Shown piece after piece: positions 17,960 to 27,434 of a stretch of DNA of 64,000 nucleotides. Numbering within the stretch: position 1 is the stretch's first letter; each line of letters begins with the position of its first letter. The position numbers and the translations under genes were made by a program. The notes below the pieces were generated by a model, which was given only the letters and a program-made list of their open reading frames with translations, ran no database searches and was not told the DNA's origin. Source of the DNA: Posidoniimonas polymericola. Its GTDB lineage: Bacteria; Planctomycetota; Planctomycetia; Pirellulales; Lacipirellulaceae. The DNA is taken from positions 1 to 64,000 of the forward strand of contig NZ_SJPO01000004.1 of the NCBI RefSeq assembly GCF_007859935.1, read 5' to 3'.

Positions 17960-19717
17960 CTAGGCGGCGGCCGCGAGCGGCGCTGCGGGCAGCGTCACGA
18001 TGAACTTGGAGCCGGCCCCGGGGCCGTCGCTGGCGGCCTCGATATCGCCGCCGTGCTCCTGGACAATCCGGTAGGTGATCGACAACCCGAGCCCGGTCCC
18101 CTGCCCTCCTCGGCGGCGGGTAAAGAACGGCTCGAACAGGTGCTTGATGACCTCGTCGCTCATGCCGCAGCCGTCGTCGGAGACCACCACCCGCGCGCCG
18201 CCCGCGTGGGGCTCCACGCCGACCGTGACGCGGCCGCCCGGGTCGAGGCTGTCGAGGCCGTTGGTCACCAGGTTGAGGATCACCTGCTTCATCTCCTGCG
18301 GGTTGACGTCCGCGACCACGGCGGGCCCGTCCTGCAGCAGGATGTGCTTGTCTTGGTAGCGGCCGAGGTGCTGCACCATCTCGATGACTCCGGAGGTCAG
18401 CTCGCGCAGCTCCGAGGCGTGCTTCTGCGAGTCGCCCATGCGGGAGAAGTCGAGCAGCTTCTCGGTGATCTGCTTGCAGCGGAACGCCTCGCGGCCGATC
18501 ATCTCCAGGTAGCTGCGGACGACGTCCCACTCCGGGCTGCCGCTCTGGTCCGCGTTGACCAGCTCGGCGAGCCGACCCTCGAGCGACTCGCTGCACATCG
18601 CGATCGACGCCAGCGGGTTGTTGATCTCGTGCGCGACGCCGGCCGCCAGGAAGCCGACGCTCGCCAGCTGCTCGCTGCGGACCACCTCCTTGGTGCGTTG
18701 CTGCACCTGGCGGTCGAGGTCGTCGCGGGTCTCCTTGAATTGTGTCGTCATGGCGTTCATGGCCTCGGCCAGCTCGCCCATCTCGTCGGAGGTGTTGAGC
18801 TGGACGCGGTGCTCGAGGTTGCCGGCGCCGACCTCGCGGGCGCCCTCGACCAGCCTGTGCAGGGGCCGGGCGACCGCGTGGCGGAACACCTGGATCGACA
18901 TCACCATCAGCGCGGCCGCGATGACCGCGGTGATCCACGCCAGGGGGATCGCCACGTGGTACTGCGTGCGGACCTCGCCGGCCAGCGTGTGCAGCCGGCC
19001 GTGCAGGTGGCTCGGCAGCTCGTCCACCAGGTCGCGGAGCTGCTCGATCGAGCCCTCTAGCTGCTCGAGCTGCGCGGAGTCGTCGTTCAACTCGTCGAGC
19101 AGCATCGAGTCGTCGAGCCGCTGGTCGCGGATCGTGGCCAAGATCTCCTCGACCCGGATCAGCGTGGCGCGTTCGAGCCGGTCGTCGCCGATGCTCGAGC
19201 TGTCGTGCAGGCGGTTCTCGTCGAGCTGCTCGCGGTACTCGGCCAGGGTGTCCTGGAACTGCTCGAAGCGGCTGCGGTAGCGCTCGCGGAGCAGCTTTAG
19301 GTCCCACGGGTCGTCGCCGGCCTGGGGCACCTGAGAGAGCAGGTAGATTTTTTCCTCCGCGAGGTTGAAGATCCCCGCGGTGTTGTCGGCTGGGTTCTGG
19401 AGCTCCTCGGAGTCGTCCGACAAGTCGAGCGCCCCGGCGGCGCCCCCCTCGGCGAGCAGGTTGGGCTGCAGCGCCTTGTCGCGGTCCATGGCTGCGATCC
19501 GCTCGCCCGCCTGGGCGAGGACGACGCGCAGGTCGCCGACGTGGCGACTCAGCTCGTTGGCGAGCGGCAGCTCGGCGGAGCGCGCGCTGAGCGTCTTGAC
19601 CAGCCCGCGGTAGGCGTACAGGCCGTAGATCGCCGCGATGAACAGCGTCAGTGTGCTGACCGCCAACAGCCCGAGGCCGATGCGTAGCTTGTCGCGGATA
19701 GGCAGGTGTGAGAGCAC
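17960..19717 (-). CDS. Membrane sensor histidine kinase
   Basis: A 585-residue kinase starting with GTG at 19717, preceded by a strong AGGAGG. Helix 1 is at residues 11-33 and helix 2 at about 255-277, enclosing a 220-residue extracytoplasmic sensor that is helical and acidic. HAMP follows (278-330), then HisKA with His363 in [10 protein letters not shown], and a HATPase domain with the N box ([13 protein letters not shown]), G1 VSDDGCGM and G2 GTGLGLSI. It likely phosphorylates the NtrC-type regulator encoded next. The sensor ligand is unknown; a four-helix-bundle-like sensor is inferred from the heptad-rich sequence. Confidence 0.92.
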   Translation of the reverse strand: MLSHLPIRDKLRIGLGLLAVSTLTLFIAAIYGLYAYRGLVKTLSARSAELPLANELSRHVGDLRVVLAQAGERIAAMDRDKALQPNLLAEGGAAGALDLSDDSEELQNPADNTAGIFNLAEEKIYLLSQVPQAGDDPWDLKLLRERYRSRFEQFQDTLAEYREQLDENRLHDSSSIGDDRLERATLIRVEEILATIRDQRLDDSMLLDELNDDSAQLEQLEGSIEQLRDLVDELPSHLHGRLHTLAGEVRTQYHVAIPLAWITAVIAAALMVMSIQVFRHAVARPLHRLVEGAREVGAGNLEHRVQLNTSDEMGELAEAMNAMTTQFKETRDDLDRQVQQRTKEVVRSEQLASVGFLAAGVAHEINNPLASIAMCSESLEGRLAELVNADQSGSPEWDVVRSYLEMIGREAFRCKQITEKLLDFSRMGDSQKHASELRELTSGVIEMVQHLGRYQDKHILLQDGPAVVADVNPQEMKQVILNLVTNGLDSLDPGGRVTVGVEPHAGGARVVVSDDGCGMSDEVIKHLFEPFFTRRRGGQGTGLGLSITYRIVQEHGGDIEAASDGPGAGSKFIVTLPAAPLAAAA

Positions 19718-19890
19718 GGTGCGACCTCCTTGTCGCTGCTTCTACGTCGCCGCTTGTCAGGTGGCGGATGAGCGTCGCGGCGGCCATCTTCCGTGATGCC
19801 GGGTCGCGACGGCGGGCAGTGTATCAGGGATCGTGAAAAACTTACAACAACAGAAACCGCTGCCCGTGGCGGGTCGCGGCAATTCGCAGC

Positions 19891-21141
19891 TCAGGCCCGG
19901 CCCCATTTCGGCAGCCAGGCGGTGAACGCCGAGCCGAGGGCGGAAAGAATCCGGTCGCGGTCGCAGATCACCGCCCGCATCAGGAGGGCCCCGGCCGCTA
20001 GCAGCACCAGGTTGCCGGCCCAAACCGCCTGGGGCGGGAACTTTCCCCCCTTCGCCTGGTCGACGCTGACCATCAGCATCGGGTAGTAGACGATCAGGAT
20101 CGGGGCGAAGCAGACGAAGAAGCTCGCCAGGAAGTCGCTCTTCCGCAGGATCATCGCCACGGGGACGCCGACCATCGCAAACGCCAGGCACGAGAACCCG
20201 CCCGCCCAGCGGCGGTACGGCTCGACGTGCAGGCGGTTGAGGACAAAGTACGCGCCGTCGAGGTCGCGGCCCCGCTCTTCCCACGACGCCCGCGAGACCT
20301 GCTCGAACTCGCCGGTCAGCATGGAGTAGGCGGCGCGGGCGGACATGTCGTTGTTGATCTGCTCGATGTCGCCCTCGGTGCGGAGGATCGCCGGGCCGAT
20401 CTCGGCCAGCGAGTACGTCGAGGGGCTCCGCCCGCTCGACCGGTCGTCGCCGAACAGCACGTCGAGGTCGATGACATGCTCAAACTTCTCTGGGTAGGCG
20501 ACCGTGGTCGGGCCGTCGACCATGGCGTTGTAGAATTGGATTACCAGCTGCCGGGAGCCGGGCTGCGAGCCAATCTCGGCCCAGTCGGCCGTGACGTTCC
20601 AGTCCTTGCCGCCCCCCTTGTCCTGCAGGGTGACGTCCGGGCGGACCAGCTTCTTGCCCTCGACCCGCTGCACGGTGATGCTGAGGTTGCGGTCGGTGTA
20701 GGCGCGGTCGACGCGGAGCTTGCCGTAGATCACCTCTTCTAGCGACTCGATGAACACGCGTTCGACCCCCATCCGCCCCCACGAGACCGCGACATCGTTC
20801 AGCGCGACCGCGGCCAGGCTGACCGCCGCCGCAAAGGCGAAGGTCGGCCAGGCGATCGCCCACGGCGAGATTCCCATCGACTTGATCGCCACGAGCTCGT
20901 TGAACGCCGAGAGCCGCCCGAACACGTTGGTGGTCGCTAGCAGCAGCGCGCCGGGCACGGCAAACTGCATCGCCTGCGGCAGGATGTAGGGCGCGAGTCG
21001 GATGATCGGCCCCGGCCCCATGCCGCGGTCGACCGCCTCCTTGCCAACCAGCGCGACGAACACCAGGGTCGTCATCCCGATGAGGGTCACCAGGAACACC
21101 TGCACAAGGTCCATCAGCACGTAGCGGGTGAGGATGCGCAC
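19891..21141 (-). CDS. LptF/LptG family permease (YjgP/YjgQ)
   Basis: About 416 residues: three N-terminal helices, a beta-jellyroll periplasmic domain (about residues 125-260) and three C-terminal helices. This is the LptF/LptG plan, which extracts lipopolysaccharide from the inner membrane with the ATPase LptB. The start is set at GTG 21141, giving MRILTRYVLMDLVQVFLV, close to the family's usual RYLLRE opening. The frame stays open to 21648 upstream, but that part is antisense to the TPR gene and looks non-coding. Only one of the two usual paralogs is here, so F versus G is undecided. It diverges from the TPR gene. Confidence 0.85.
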   Translation of the reverse strand: MRILTRYVLMDLVQVFLVTLIGMTTLVFVALVGKEAVDRGMGPGPIIRLAPYILPQAMQFAVPGALLLATTNVFGRLSAFNELVAIKSMGISPWAIAWPTFAFAAAVSLAAVALNDVAVSWGRMGVERVFIESLEEVIYGKLRVDRAYTDRNLSITVQRVEGKKLVRPDVTLQDKGGGKDWNVTADWAEIGSQPGSRQLVIQFYNAMVDGPTTVAYPEKFEHVIDLDVLFGDDRSSGRSPSTYSLAEIGPAILRTEGDIEQINNDMSARAAYSMLTGEFEQVSRASWEERGRDLDGAYFVLNRLHVEPYRRWAGGFSCLAFAMVGVPVAMILRKSDFLASFFVCFAPILIVYYPMLMVSVDQAKGGKFPPQAVWAGNLVLLAAGALLMRAVICDRDRILSALGSAFTAWLPKWGRA

Positions 21142-21279
21142 GGGACGGCGGGCGGTTGCTTGGTTGAGGGGAGCGGGGACGCGGCGTGGGGCGGAGTGTA
21201 GCAAGGCTTCCGCCGCCGGTGAACGACAATCCCCCACGCTAGCACCGGCGCCGCCCGCCGGCCGGGCGGGCAACGCGCA

Positions 21280-21307
21280 TTGACACCCCTGCCGGCGGTC
21301 TTGTACA
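21280..21307 (+). promoter_or_regulatory. Possible sigma-70-type promoter for the TPR gene
   Basis: TTGACA at 21280-21285 and TGTACA at 21302-21307, 16 nt apart, about 42 nt before the GTG of the TPR gene. The -35 is a perfect consensus, the -10 a weak one. A guess from sequence only. Confidence 0.4.
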
Positions 21308-21349
21308 AGCCGCGCGGTTCTAAAAATTCCGCTAAAGGTTTCCCACCCC

Positions 21350-23851
21350 GTGGCCGACAACGCCCCGAACACCGAAGACGCCGAGGACGCCCCACAGGCG
21401 AGCCGCATGCAGCGGCTGCGCCAGTGGAGCCGCGAGCACCCGAAGCGCACGATGCTGGTCGGCGGACTGCTCGGGCTGACCGCGGTCGCGACCATGGCGG
21501 GCTGGCTGGTGCTGGCCGACATGACCTCGCCGCACCAGATGGCCTCGGTAGAGAACGCGCTCGAGGCGCTCGACCGCGGCGAGTACGAGTACGCCGAAGA
21601 CCTCGTGCTGCAGATCCAGGCCGCGGGGGTGGTGGCGGCGAACGACATCGGCGGACCGCTGTTCGTCTTGGGCTCGGTGAAGGCGGCCCGTTCCGCCGCC
21701 GAATTCTCGCCGGAACTCCGCCGCCGGGGCTACCTGCTGGCTGCCGGCTACCTGACTAAGGCCCGCGACGCCGGGTTCCCGCCGGGGCGCGAGCACGAGG
21801 GGCTGTACCTGCTCGGCAAGGCGCTGATCCGCAGCAACCAGCTCAAGCAGGGCATCCGGGTGCTCGAGGAAGCGCTGCACACCGAGCAGAACCAGATCGA
21901 GGACACGCACCGGCTGATCGCCGAGGCCTACTACTACTCCGAACGCCCCGTCTACCCGCTGGTGCTCAAGCACCTCGACAAGGCGTTGGCGACCCCCGCC
22001 CTGGAGGAGCCAGAGCGCTCACAGGCGATCATCCTCAAGTCGCTCTCGCTGGCGGCGCTCGATCAGTTCGACGAGGCCGCCGCGACGCTCGCCCAGGCGG
22101 AGCCCGAAGGGGGCGCCGCCCGCAAGCTGCTGGTCGCGTCGCAGATCGAGGTGCAGAAGCTGGAGCACGAACTGACCTCGCTCTCCCCGCCGGCCCCGGC
22201 CGAGCGTGACCAGCGGTTCGCCGACACACTGGCGTTGCTCGACAAGGCGTGGGAGGCCGACAAGCTGGCGACCCGCCGCGGAGCCAACAACTACTTCCGG
22301 GCCCTGATCAACCGCATGCAGGGCGACAACACCCAGGCCCTGGCCCTGCTGGAAGAGGTCCACCAGACCCACGGCCAGGAGCCGGAGGGGGTCGCGGCGG
22401 CGGTCGCCGAGGGCCAGTTGTACCAGGAGCTGAACGAGGACGAGCTGGCGGTGCAGAAGTACCGCGTCGCGCTCGACTCGGTCAACGACCCGGTCAGCTA
22501 CCGCAGCGAGCTGCTGCCGCTGGCGCAGCTGCACACCCAGATCATGGCCGCGCACTCGTCGTTCACCGCGCAGGACAAGCACCACGCCGCGGCCGAGCTG
22601 GTCGAGCGGATGCACCCGGTCTTCTCGCGCAACGAGCAGCTCGAGATGAAGGCCGACACCTACGCCGCCTGGGGCACGCGACTGCTAGAGCGCGCTGGCA
22701 AAGAAGACTGGGCCGCCGAGAAACTCCGCGAAGAGGGTCGTGCCAAGCTCCGCGAGGCGGGCGTCAACTACGAGCTGCTCGCCGACGCCCGGTTCGCCAC
22801 CAAACGCTTCACCGAGCACCTCTGGGAGGCCAGCGAGGCCTACTTCAACGGCCAGAGCTACACCAGCGCCCTGCGCGTGATCCGCAAGTACCTCAAGAAC
22901 GAACCGCAGCAACGCAACGCGCTGGCCCTGCTGCGGCTCGGGCAGACCCTGCTGGCGATGGACAAACCGGCCGGCGCGATCGACGCGTTCAACGAGTGCA
23001 TCGAGTTCCACCCGCGGGACGCGGCGACCTACTCGGCCCGGCTGGAGTGCGCCCGCGCGTACCGCGACGTCAAGAAGCCGGACGAGGCGCGGGCCTTGCT
23101 CGACGAGAACCTGATCGGCAGCACGCTGACCCCGCAGAGTCCCGAGTGGCGGGACTCGAAGTTCGAGCTGGGCCGGCTGCTCCACGCGCAGCAGCAGTAC
23201 GGCGACGCCATCGAGCACCTCGAGGAGTGCATCCTCCGCTACCCGGACAACCCCCAGACCCGGCTGGCGCAGTACCTGGTAGCCGAGGCGTACCGCTACG
23301 CCGCGGAGGCGCCGCTGCGGCTCTACGCCGAGGCCAAGACCGTCAACGAGCGGGAGCTCAACTACAAGAATGTCAACCGCGACCTTGGCGCCGCGCTCGA
23401 CTACTACGAAACCGTCCGCCGCGAGATCGCCCTGCAGAGTGCGTGGTCGAGCGACGACCGCACCATGATCCGCAACTGCTACCTGTTCAAAGGGAGCGTG
23501 CTGTTCCAGCTCGGCGTGCTCGAGCAGGACGAGGCCGAACGCTCCGCCGGCGACGGCAAACAAGAAGTCACGGCCGCCCACACGGCCAAGGCCAAAGAGC
23601 ACCTGACCGCCGCGGTGCAGGCGTACTCGGACCTCTCCGCCCAGTTCCAGGACGAGCCGATCATCCTCGAGGTGCTGGTGCAGATCTCGCAGTGCTGGCG
23701 GCGGCTGGACGACCAGGTCAAGGCCCGCGGCCAGATTGTCCGTGCCCTGGGCCTGCTCGATCAGATGCCGCGGGACATGGACTTCGACTCCACGACCAAC
23801 CTGTCACGCAACGAATGGACCGCCATGCTCACGGAGATGCAGAGCTGGTGA
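21350..23851 (+). CDS. Membrane-anchored TPR-repeat protein
   Basis: An 833-residue protein starting at GTG 21350. A cytoplasmic N-tail of about 35 residues (acidic, then basic: RQWSREHPKR) is followed by one helix (about 37-58). The rest is an alpha-helical solenoid with many tetratricopeptide-like units (for example LLRLGQTLLAMDKPAGAIDAF and FELGRLLHAQQQYGDAIEHL), so it is a scaffold likely exposed to the periplasm. Only 19 nt separate it from the FlgN-like gene, which suggests it heads the operon leading into the flagellar regulators. A role in flagellar assembly is possible but rests on position alone. Confidence 0.82.
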   Translation: MADNAPNTEDAEDAPQASRMQRLRQWSREHPKRTMLVGGLLGLTAVATMAGWLVLADMTSPHQMASVENALEALDRGEYEYAEDLVLQIQAAGVVAANDIGGPLFVLGSVKAARSAAEFSPELRRRGYLLAAGYLTKARDAGFPPGREHEGLYLLGKALIRSNQLKQGIRVLEEALHTEQNQIEDTHRLIAEAYYYSERPVYPLVLKHLDKALATPALEEPERSQAIILKSLSLAALDQFDEAAATLAQAEPEGGAARKLLVASQIEVQKLEHELTSLSPPAPAERDQRFADTLALLDKAWEADKLATRRGANNYFRALINRMQGDNTQALALLEEVHQTHGQEPEGVAAAVAEGQLYQELNEDELAVQKYRVALDSVNDPVSYRSELLPLAQLHTQIMAAHSSFTAQDKHHAAAELVERMHPVFSRNEQLEMKADTYAAWGTRLLERAGKEDWAAEKLREEGRAKLREAGVNYELLADARFATKRFTEHLWEASEAYFNGQSYTSALRVIRKYLKNEPQQRNALALLRLGQTLLAMDKPAGAIDAFNECIEFHPRDAATYSARLECARAYRDVKKPDEARALLDENLIGSTLTPQSPEWRDSKFELGRLLHAQQQYGDAIEHLEECILRYPDNPQTRLAQYLVAEAYRYAAEAPLRLYAEAKTVNERELNYKNVNRDLGAALDYYETVRREIALQSAWSSDDRTMIRNCYLFKGSVLFQLGVLEQDEAERSAGDGKQEVTAAHTAKAKEHLTAAVQAYSDLSAQFQDEPIILEVLVQISQCWRRLDDQVKARGQIVRALGLLDQMPRDMDFDSTTNLSRNEWTAMLTEMQSW

Positions 23852-23870
23852 TCCCCAGCGCCCAACCCGC

Positions 23871-24365
23871 ATGACGACTCAGCCCCACACCCCAGAACGG
23901 CTCGCGGAGCTCCTCCGCCAGAAGCGGCAGGTGCTGACGCAGCTGCACCGGATCGGCGTCCGCCAGGGCGAGCTGGTCAGCGGCGGCGACGCGTCGCTGC
24001 TGCTGAAGGTGCTCGGCGCCAAGCAGACGCTGCTGTCCGCGCTGCAGCAGACCGAGAAGGCGCTGGCCCCGTTCCGCGACCAGGACCCCGAGACGCGTCC
24101 GTGGCCCACCCCCGGGCACCGCGCGGCGGCCGCCGAGGACGCGGCCGAGTGCGCGCGGCTGCTGGACGCGGTCGTGCAGATGGAACGCGAACACGAACAA
24201 GCCATGACCGCACAACGCGACCGCGTCGCGCAGCAGCTCCGCACGGCGCACTCGGCCCACCAGGCGGCGGGCGCCTACGGCCGGCAGGCCCGCCGGCACA
24301 CGCCGGCCCCGCCGGTCGACCTGGGCCCGCCCAGCGAGAGCCTCGACCTAACCTCCGGAACCTGA
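23871..24365 (+). CDS. FlgN-like flagellar export chaperone (putative)
   Basis: A 164-residue, almost entirely helical protein. The pattern resembles FlgN: an N-terminal heptad helix (LAELLRQKRQVLTQLHRI), a turn with Gly-Gly-Asp, then LLLKVLGAKQTLLSALQQTEK. FlgN guards the hook-junction proteins FlgK and FlgL before export. The C-terminal 60 residues are disordered and Pro/Arg-rich. The ATG at 23871 follows the TPR gene closely, and the kinase gene starts four bases after its stop, so it belongs to the regulatory operon in front of the flagellar genes. Identity is moderate because FlgN sequences diverge strongly. Confidence 0.6.
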   Translation: MTTQPHTPERLAELLRQKRQVLTQLHRIGVRQGELVSGGDASLLLKVLGAKQTLLSALQQTEKALAPFRDQDPETRPWPTPGHRAAAAEDAAECARLLDAVVQMEREHEQAMTAQRDRVAQQLRTAHSAHQAAGAYGRQARRHTPAPPVDLGPPSESLDLTSGT

Positions 24366-24369
24366 ACCC

Positions 24370-25380
24370 ATGCAGCCCGCCAAGAAACAACCAACTGCCC
24401 GAACCGACGCGCCGCGGCTGCGCGTGGTCGGCCTGGACGAGCCCGAGGCGCCAGCAGACGAAACCAGCGATTTCGCCGGGCCAGCGCCAGCGGGCGAGGC
24501 CGGCGATTTCGACGAGCAAGCGTCAGCGGGCGAGGCCGGCGATTTCGACGAGCAGGCGCCAGCAGGCGGAGCCAATGATATCGCCGAGCTCCTGACCGCC
24601 TGGAACGACGCCACCCTGCGGCTCGAGCACACGCACGCCGTGCTGCAGACCGAGGTCACGCGGCTCAGCAACGAGCTGGAGATCAAGAACCAAGAGCTGG
24701 CAAGAAAAAACCGGCTGGCCGACCTCGGCCAGATGGCTTCCCACGTCGCGCACGAGGTCCGCAACAACCTGGTGCCGGTCAATCTCTACCTGAGCCTGTT
24801 GCGGAGGCGGCTCTCGGAACAGTCCGAGTGCCTGGACATCCTTTCTCACGTCGAGGCAGGGTTCACCGCCCTGGATGCTACCGTGAACGATCTACTTAGC
24901 TTCACCGCCCACCGTCAGCCGCAGTGGCGCAGCTTCCTGGTCTGCTCGCTGGTGGAAGAGGTGTGCGAGTCGATGGCCCCGCAGCTCGAGGCCCAGGACA
25001 TCGCCATCGACATCGACGTCCCGCCCAACACGGTGCTGACCGCCGACCGCGAGATGATCCGCCGGGCCGTGCTGAACCTGGTGCTCAACGCGATGGACGT
25101 CATGCCCTCCGGCGGCGAGCTGGTCATCACCGGCTACGACGGCGTCCGCCAGTTCGAGCTCGAGGTCGCAGACAGCGGCCCCGGGCTGTCCAACGAGCAG
25201 AAGCGCCGCCTGTTCGAGCCGTTCTATACCACCAAAGACAAGGGCACCGGTCTGGGCCTGTCGGTGGTGTTCCATGTCGCCGAGTCGCACGGCGGCAAGG
25301 TGACCGCGATCAACTGCCCCGAGGGCGGCGCCGCCTTCACGCTGAAGATCCCCCGCCGCGCCATGGAGGCCGCCGCGTGA
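24370..25380 (+). CDS. Soluble histidine kinase for flagellar regulation (FlrB/FleS-like)
   Basis: A 336-residue kinase with no membrane helix. Residues 1-26 are basic. Four acidic 12-residue repeats follow (about 27-74), then a coiled coil (about 75-112) and HisKA with His128 in ASHVAHEVRNNL. The HATPase domain has N box LNLVLNAMDV, G1 VADSGPGLS and G2 GTGLGLSV. It overlaps the downstream activator gene by four bases (GTGA), so the pair is translationally coupled and probably forms one phosphorelay. Position in front of flgB, as with flrBC/fleSR in other bacteria, points to control of flagellar class genes. Confidence 0.88.
   Translation: MQPAKKQPTARTDAPRLRVVGLDEPEAPADETSDFAGPAPAGEAGDFDEQASAGEAGDFDEQAPAGGANDIAELLTAWNDATLRLEHTHAVLQTEVTRLSNELEIKNQELARKNRLADLGQMASHVAHEVRNNLVPVNLYLSLLRRRLSEQSECLDILSHVEAGFTALDATVNDLLSFTAHRQPQWRSFLVCSLVEEVCESMAPQLEAQDIAIDIDVPPNTVLTADREMIRRAVLNLVLNAMDVMPSGGELVITGYDGVRQFELEVADSGPGLSNEQKRRLFEPFYTTKDKGTGLGLSVVFHVAESHGGKVTAINCPEGGAAFTLKIPRRAMEAAA
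24448..24591 (+). repeat. 36-nt coding tandem repeat, four copies
   Basis: Units at 24448-24483, 24484-24519, 24520-24555 and 24556-24591 encode APADETSDFAGP, APAGEAGDFDEQ, ASAGEAGDFDEQ and APAGGANDIAEL. The two middle copies are nearly identical; the outer ones are degenerate. They lie in the N-terminal linker of the kinase, before the coiled coil. Confidence 0.85.
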
Positions 25381-26777
25381 GCGACCCGAACACGCCCAAC
25401 ACGAACGCCTCGGTGCTGGTTGTCGACGACCACGCCGCCGCCCGACGCTCGGTCGCCGACGTGCTGTCGTGCGCCGGGTACGCGGTCGAGCAGTGCGCCA
25501 GCGCCGTCGAGGCGCTGGCCCACGTGAAGCGCGCCGAGCCGGACGTCGTGGTGACCGACCTGCAGATGCCGGGCATGAACGGACTGGAGTTCATCCAGGA
25601 GCTCACCCGCCGCCGGCACGCCTGCCAGGTGCTGATGATGACCGCGCACGCCAGCGTCCAGACGGCGGTCGACGCGATGCGGATCGGGGCTTTCGACTAC
25701 ATCGAGAAGCCGTTCGACGTCGACCGGCTCGAGGCGAGCGTCGCCCGGGCGGTGAGCCGCCGCGGGTTGGCCGAGGCGGCGTCCGACGCGCCGCGGGTGA
25801 TCGGCGACAGCCCCGCCATGCGGCGGCTGATGGAGCAGATCCGGCTGATCGCCCCGACCGACGAGACCGTGCTGATCTGCGGCGAGAGCGGCGTCGGCAA
25901 GGAGCTGATCGCCCAGACCCTGCACTCGCTCAGCCGTCGGGCCGCGGGCCCGCTCGTCGGGGTGAACTGCCCGGTGCTGTCGGAGCAGCTGGCCGAGAGC
26001 GAGCTGTTCGGCCACAAAAAGGGCGCCTTCACCGGCGCCGACGCCGACCGCGTCGGCCGGTTCGAGGCCGCCCAGGGCGGGGCCATCCTGCTGGACGAGG
26101 TCACCGAGATCAGCCCGCAGCTGCAGGCCAAGCTGCTGCGGGTGCTGCAGGAACGCGTGTTCGAGAAGGTCGGCTCGAGCGAGCCCACCCCGCTCGACGC
26201 GCGGGTCGTCGCGGCCACCAACCGGCGGCTCGAGGACGAGGTCCGCGCGGGGCGGTTCCGGGAAGACCTCTACTACCGGCTGGCCGTGGTGCCGATCGAC
26301 GCGCCGCCGCTGCGCGACCGCGGCGAGGACGTGCTGCTGCTGGCCGACCACTTCGCCGGCCAGGCCGCCGCGAGGCTCCAGCGCCAGCGGGTGGTGTCCG
26401 ACTCCGCCCGCGATCTGCTGATGAGCTACTCGTGGCCCGGCAACGTGCGGGAGCTGCAGAACATTATCACGCGGGCGTGCGTGCTGGCCGAGTCCGACCA
26501 GATCGAGGCCGACCTGATCTGCCCGTGGCTGGCGGAAGAGTCGATCCGCTCTCACGAAGCAGCGGCGGGCGGGTTCCCGACGCTCGCCCACCAAACCAGC
26601 GCGGACCGGACGCTGGCCGAGATCGAACGCGAGGTGATCCTGGCCACGCTGAGCCGCAACGACGGGCACCGCGCGCGGACCGCCGCGGCGCTCGGCATCG
26701 GCGTGCGGACGCTGAGCGGCAAGCTACGCGACTACGGCGTTCCACCCGGCGAGAAGCAGCTGGCCCGTTCTGCCTGA
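25377..26777 (+). CDS. Sigma-54-dependent activator (FlrC/FleR-like), flagellar
   Basis: A 466-residue NtrC-type regulator starting with GTG inside the kinase stop. The receiver has Asp-Asp at 17-18, phosphoacceptor Asp60 in VVTDLQMPG and a Lys in IEKPFDV. The AAA+ domain has Walker A GESGVGKE, sigma-54 contact motif GAFTGA and Walker B GAILLDEV. The C-terminal Fis-type helix-turn-helix (ARTAAALGIGVRTLSGKL) binds enhancers. A -24/-12 promoter lies 145 nt beyond its stop, just before flgB, so it likely activates the flagellar operon. The long plus-strand frame upstream of 25377 is only a shadow of the kinase gene. Confidence 0.92.
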   Translation: MSDPNTPNTNASVLVVDDHAAARRSVADVLSCAGYAVEQCASAVEALAHVKRAEPDVVVTDLQMPGMNGLEFIQELTRRRHACQVLMMTAHASVQTAVDAMRIGAFDYIEKPFDVDRLEASVARAVSRRGLAEAASDAPRVIGDSPAMRRLMEQIRLIAPTDETVLICGESGVGKELIAQTLHSLSRRAAGPLVGVNCPVLSEQLAESELFGHKKGAFTGADADRVGRFEAAQGGAILLDEVTEISPQLQAKLLRVLQERVFEKVGSSEPTPLDARVVAATNRRLEDEVRAGRFREDLYYRLAVVPIDAPPLRDRGEDVLLLADHFAGQAAARLQRQRVVSDSARDLLMSYSWPGNVRELQNIITRACVLAESDQIEADLICPWLAEESIRSHEAAAGGFPTLAHQTSADRTLAEIEREVILATLSRNDGHRARTAAALGIGVRTLSGKLRDYGVPPGEKQLARSA

Positions 26778-26783
26778 AGCGGG

Positions 26784-26827
26784 CCGGCAGTGTCTGCCGG
26801 GCGCCAGCGGCAGAAGCTGCCGCTGGC
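26784..26827. terminator. Two adjacent strong hairpins after the activator gene
   Basis: CCGGCAG-TGT-CTGCCGG (26784-26800) is followed at once by GCCAGCGGCAG-AAG-CTGCCGCTGGC (26803-26827), an 11-bp perfect stem. No T-run follows, so termination is likely Rho-assisted, if it occurs at all. They separate the regulatory operon from the sigma-54 promoter of flgB. Confidence 0.5.
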
Positions 26828-26921
26828 AAACCAACTGGGGGGACGGCGCACAACAGGCTTGAGGTGGCGATCTGGTGAAGCCACAACGACTTGCGAAGCG
26901 TACTGCGAATCGGCCGCCCCG

Positions 26922-26938
26922 TTGGCGCGCCGGTTGCC
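26922..26938 (+). promoter_or_regulatory. Sigma-54 (-24/-12) promoter of the flgB operon
   Basis: TTGGCGCGCCGGTTGCC matches the RpoN consensus TGGCACG-N4-TTGC with one clear change (A to G). The GG (26924-26925) and GC (26936-26937) dinucleotides have the required spacing. It is 42 nt before the flgB start and downstream of a gene for a GAFTGA-type activator. A start of transcription near 26949 is inferred. Confidence 0.7.
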
Positions 26939-26979
26939 TAGGCTGCCTCCCACTCCCCAACCTCAACCGCTGAACAGTC

Positions 26980-27408
26980 ATGGCTCCTGACATCTTCCGC
27001 TCGTCGACCCTGCCGGTCCTGGAGCAGGTGGTCAATTTCTCGCAAGCACGCCACGGGGTGCTCGCGGGCAATATTGCGAACCTTGACACGCCCGGCTATA
27101 AGACCCGCGACTTGTCGCCGGAGTTGTTCCAAGAAAACCTCAAGCAGGCGATCGAGGACAGCCGACGGCCGGCCAGCGCTGGCCAGGCCGGCGCGGCGTC
27201 GGGGGGCGGAGGCAAGGACCGTTTCGACTCGATCGCCAAGGTGAAGGACTCGCTCAAGAGCATCCTCCGCCACGACGGCGTCGACGTCAGCCTCGAGCAC
27301 CAGATCGCGGAGATCAGCAAGAACCACGCGCAGCACAACCTGGCGGTCAACCTGATGAGCACGCAGTTCCGCCAGCTGCGGTCGGCGATCAGCGAGCGTC
27401 AGGTCTAA
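26980..27408 (+). CDS. flgB: Flagellar basal-body rod protein FlgB
   Basis: A 142-residue proximal-rod subunit exported by the flagellar type III apparatus. The N-terminal conserved block NIANLDTPGYKTRDL is the rod/hook family signature. A Gly/Ser/Ala-rich spacer lies at about residues 58-75, and the C-terminal helix has HNLAVNLMSTQFRQL, as usual for FlgB. It is the first gene of the structural operon, 42 nt after the sigma-54-type promoter. Confidence 0.95.
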   Translation: MAPDIFRSSTLPVLEQVVNFSQARHGVLAGNIANLDTPGYKTRDLSPELFQENLKQAIEDSRRPASAGQAGAASGGGGKDRFDSIAKVKDSLKSILRHDGVDVSLEHQIAEISKNHAQHNLAVNLMSTQFRQLRSAISERQV

Positions 27409-27434
27409 CAAGCACTTAACTCCCGGCAACCAAC

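Noticed and set aside
19891-21648. Extended 585-residue version of the LptF/LptG-type protein
   Set aside because: The extra N-terminal part is antisense to the TPR gene; family proteins begin with the RYLL-type helix, here at 21141.
24484-24591. A CRISPR-like repeat array
   Set aside because: The 36-nt units are contiguous, in frame and without spacers; they are coding repeats in the kinase. No cas gene is present.
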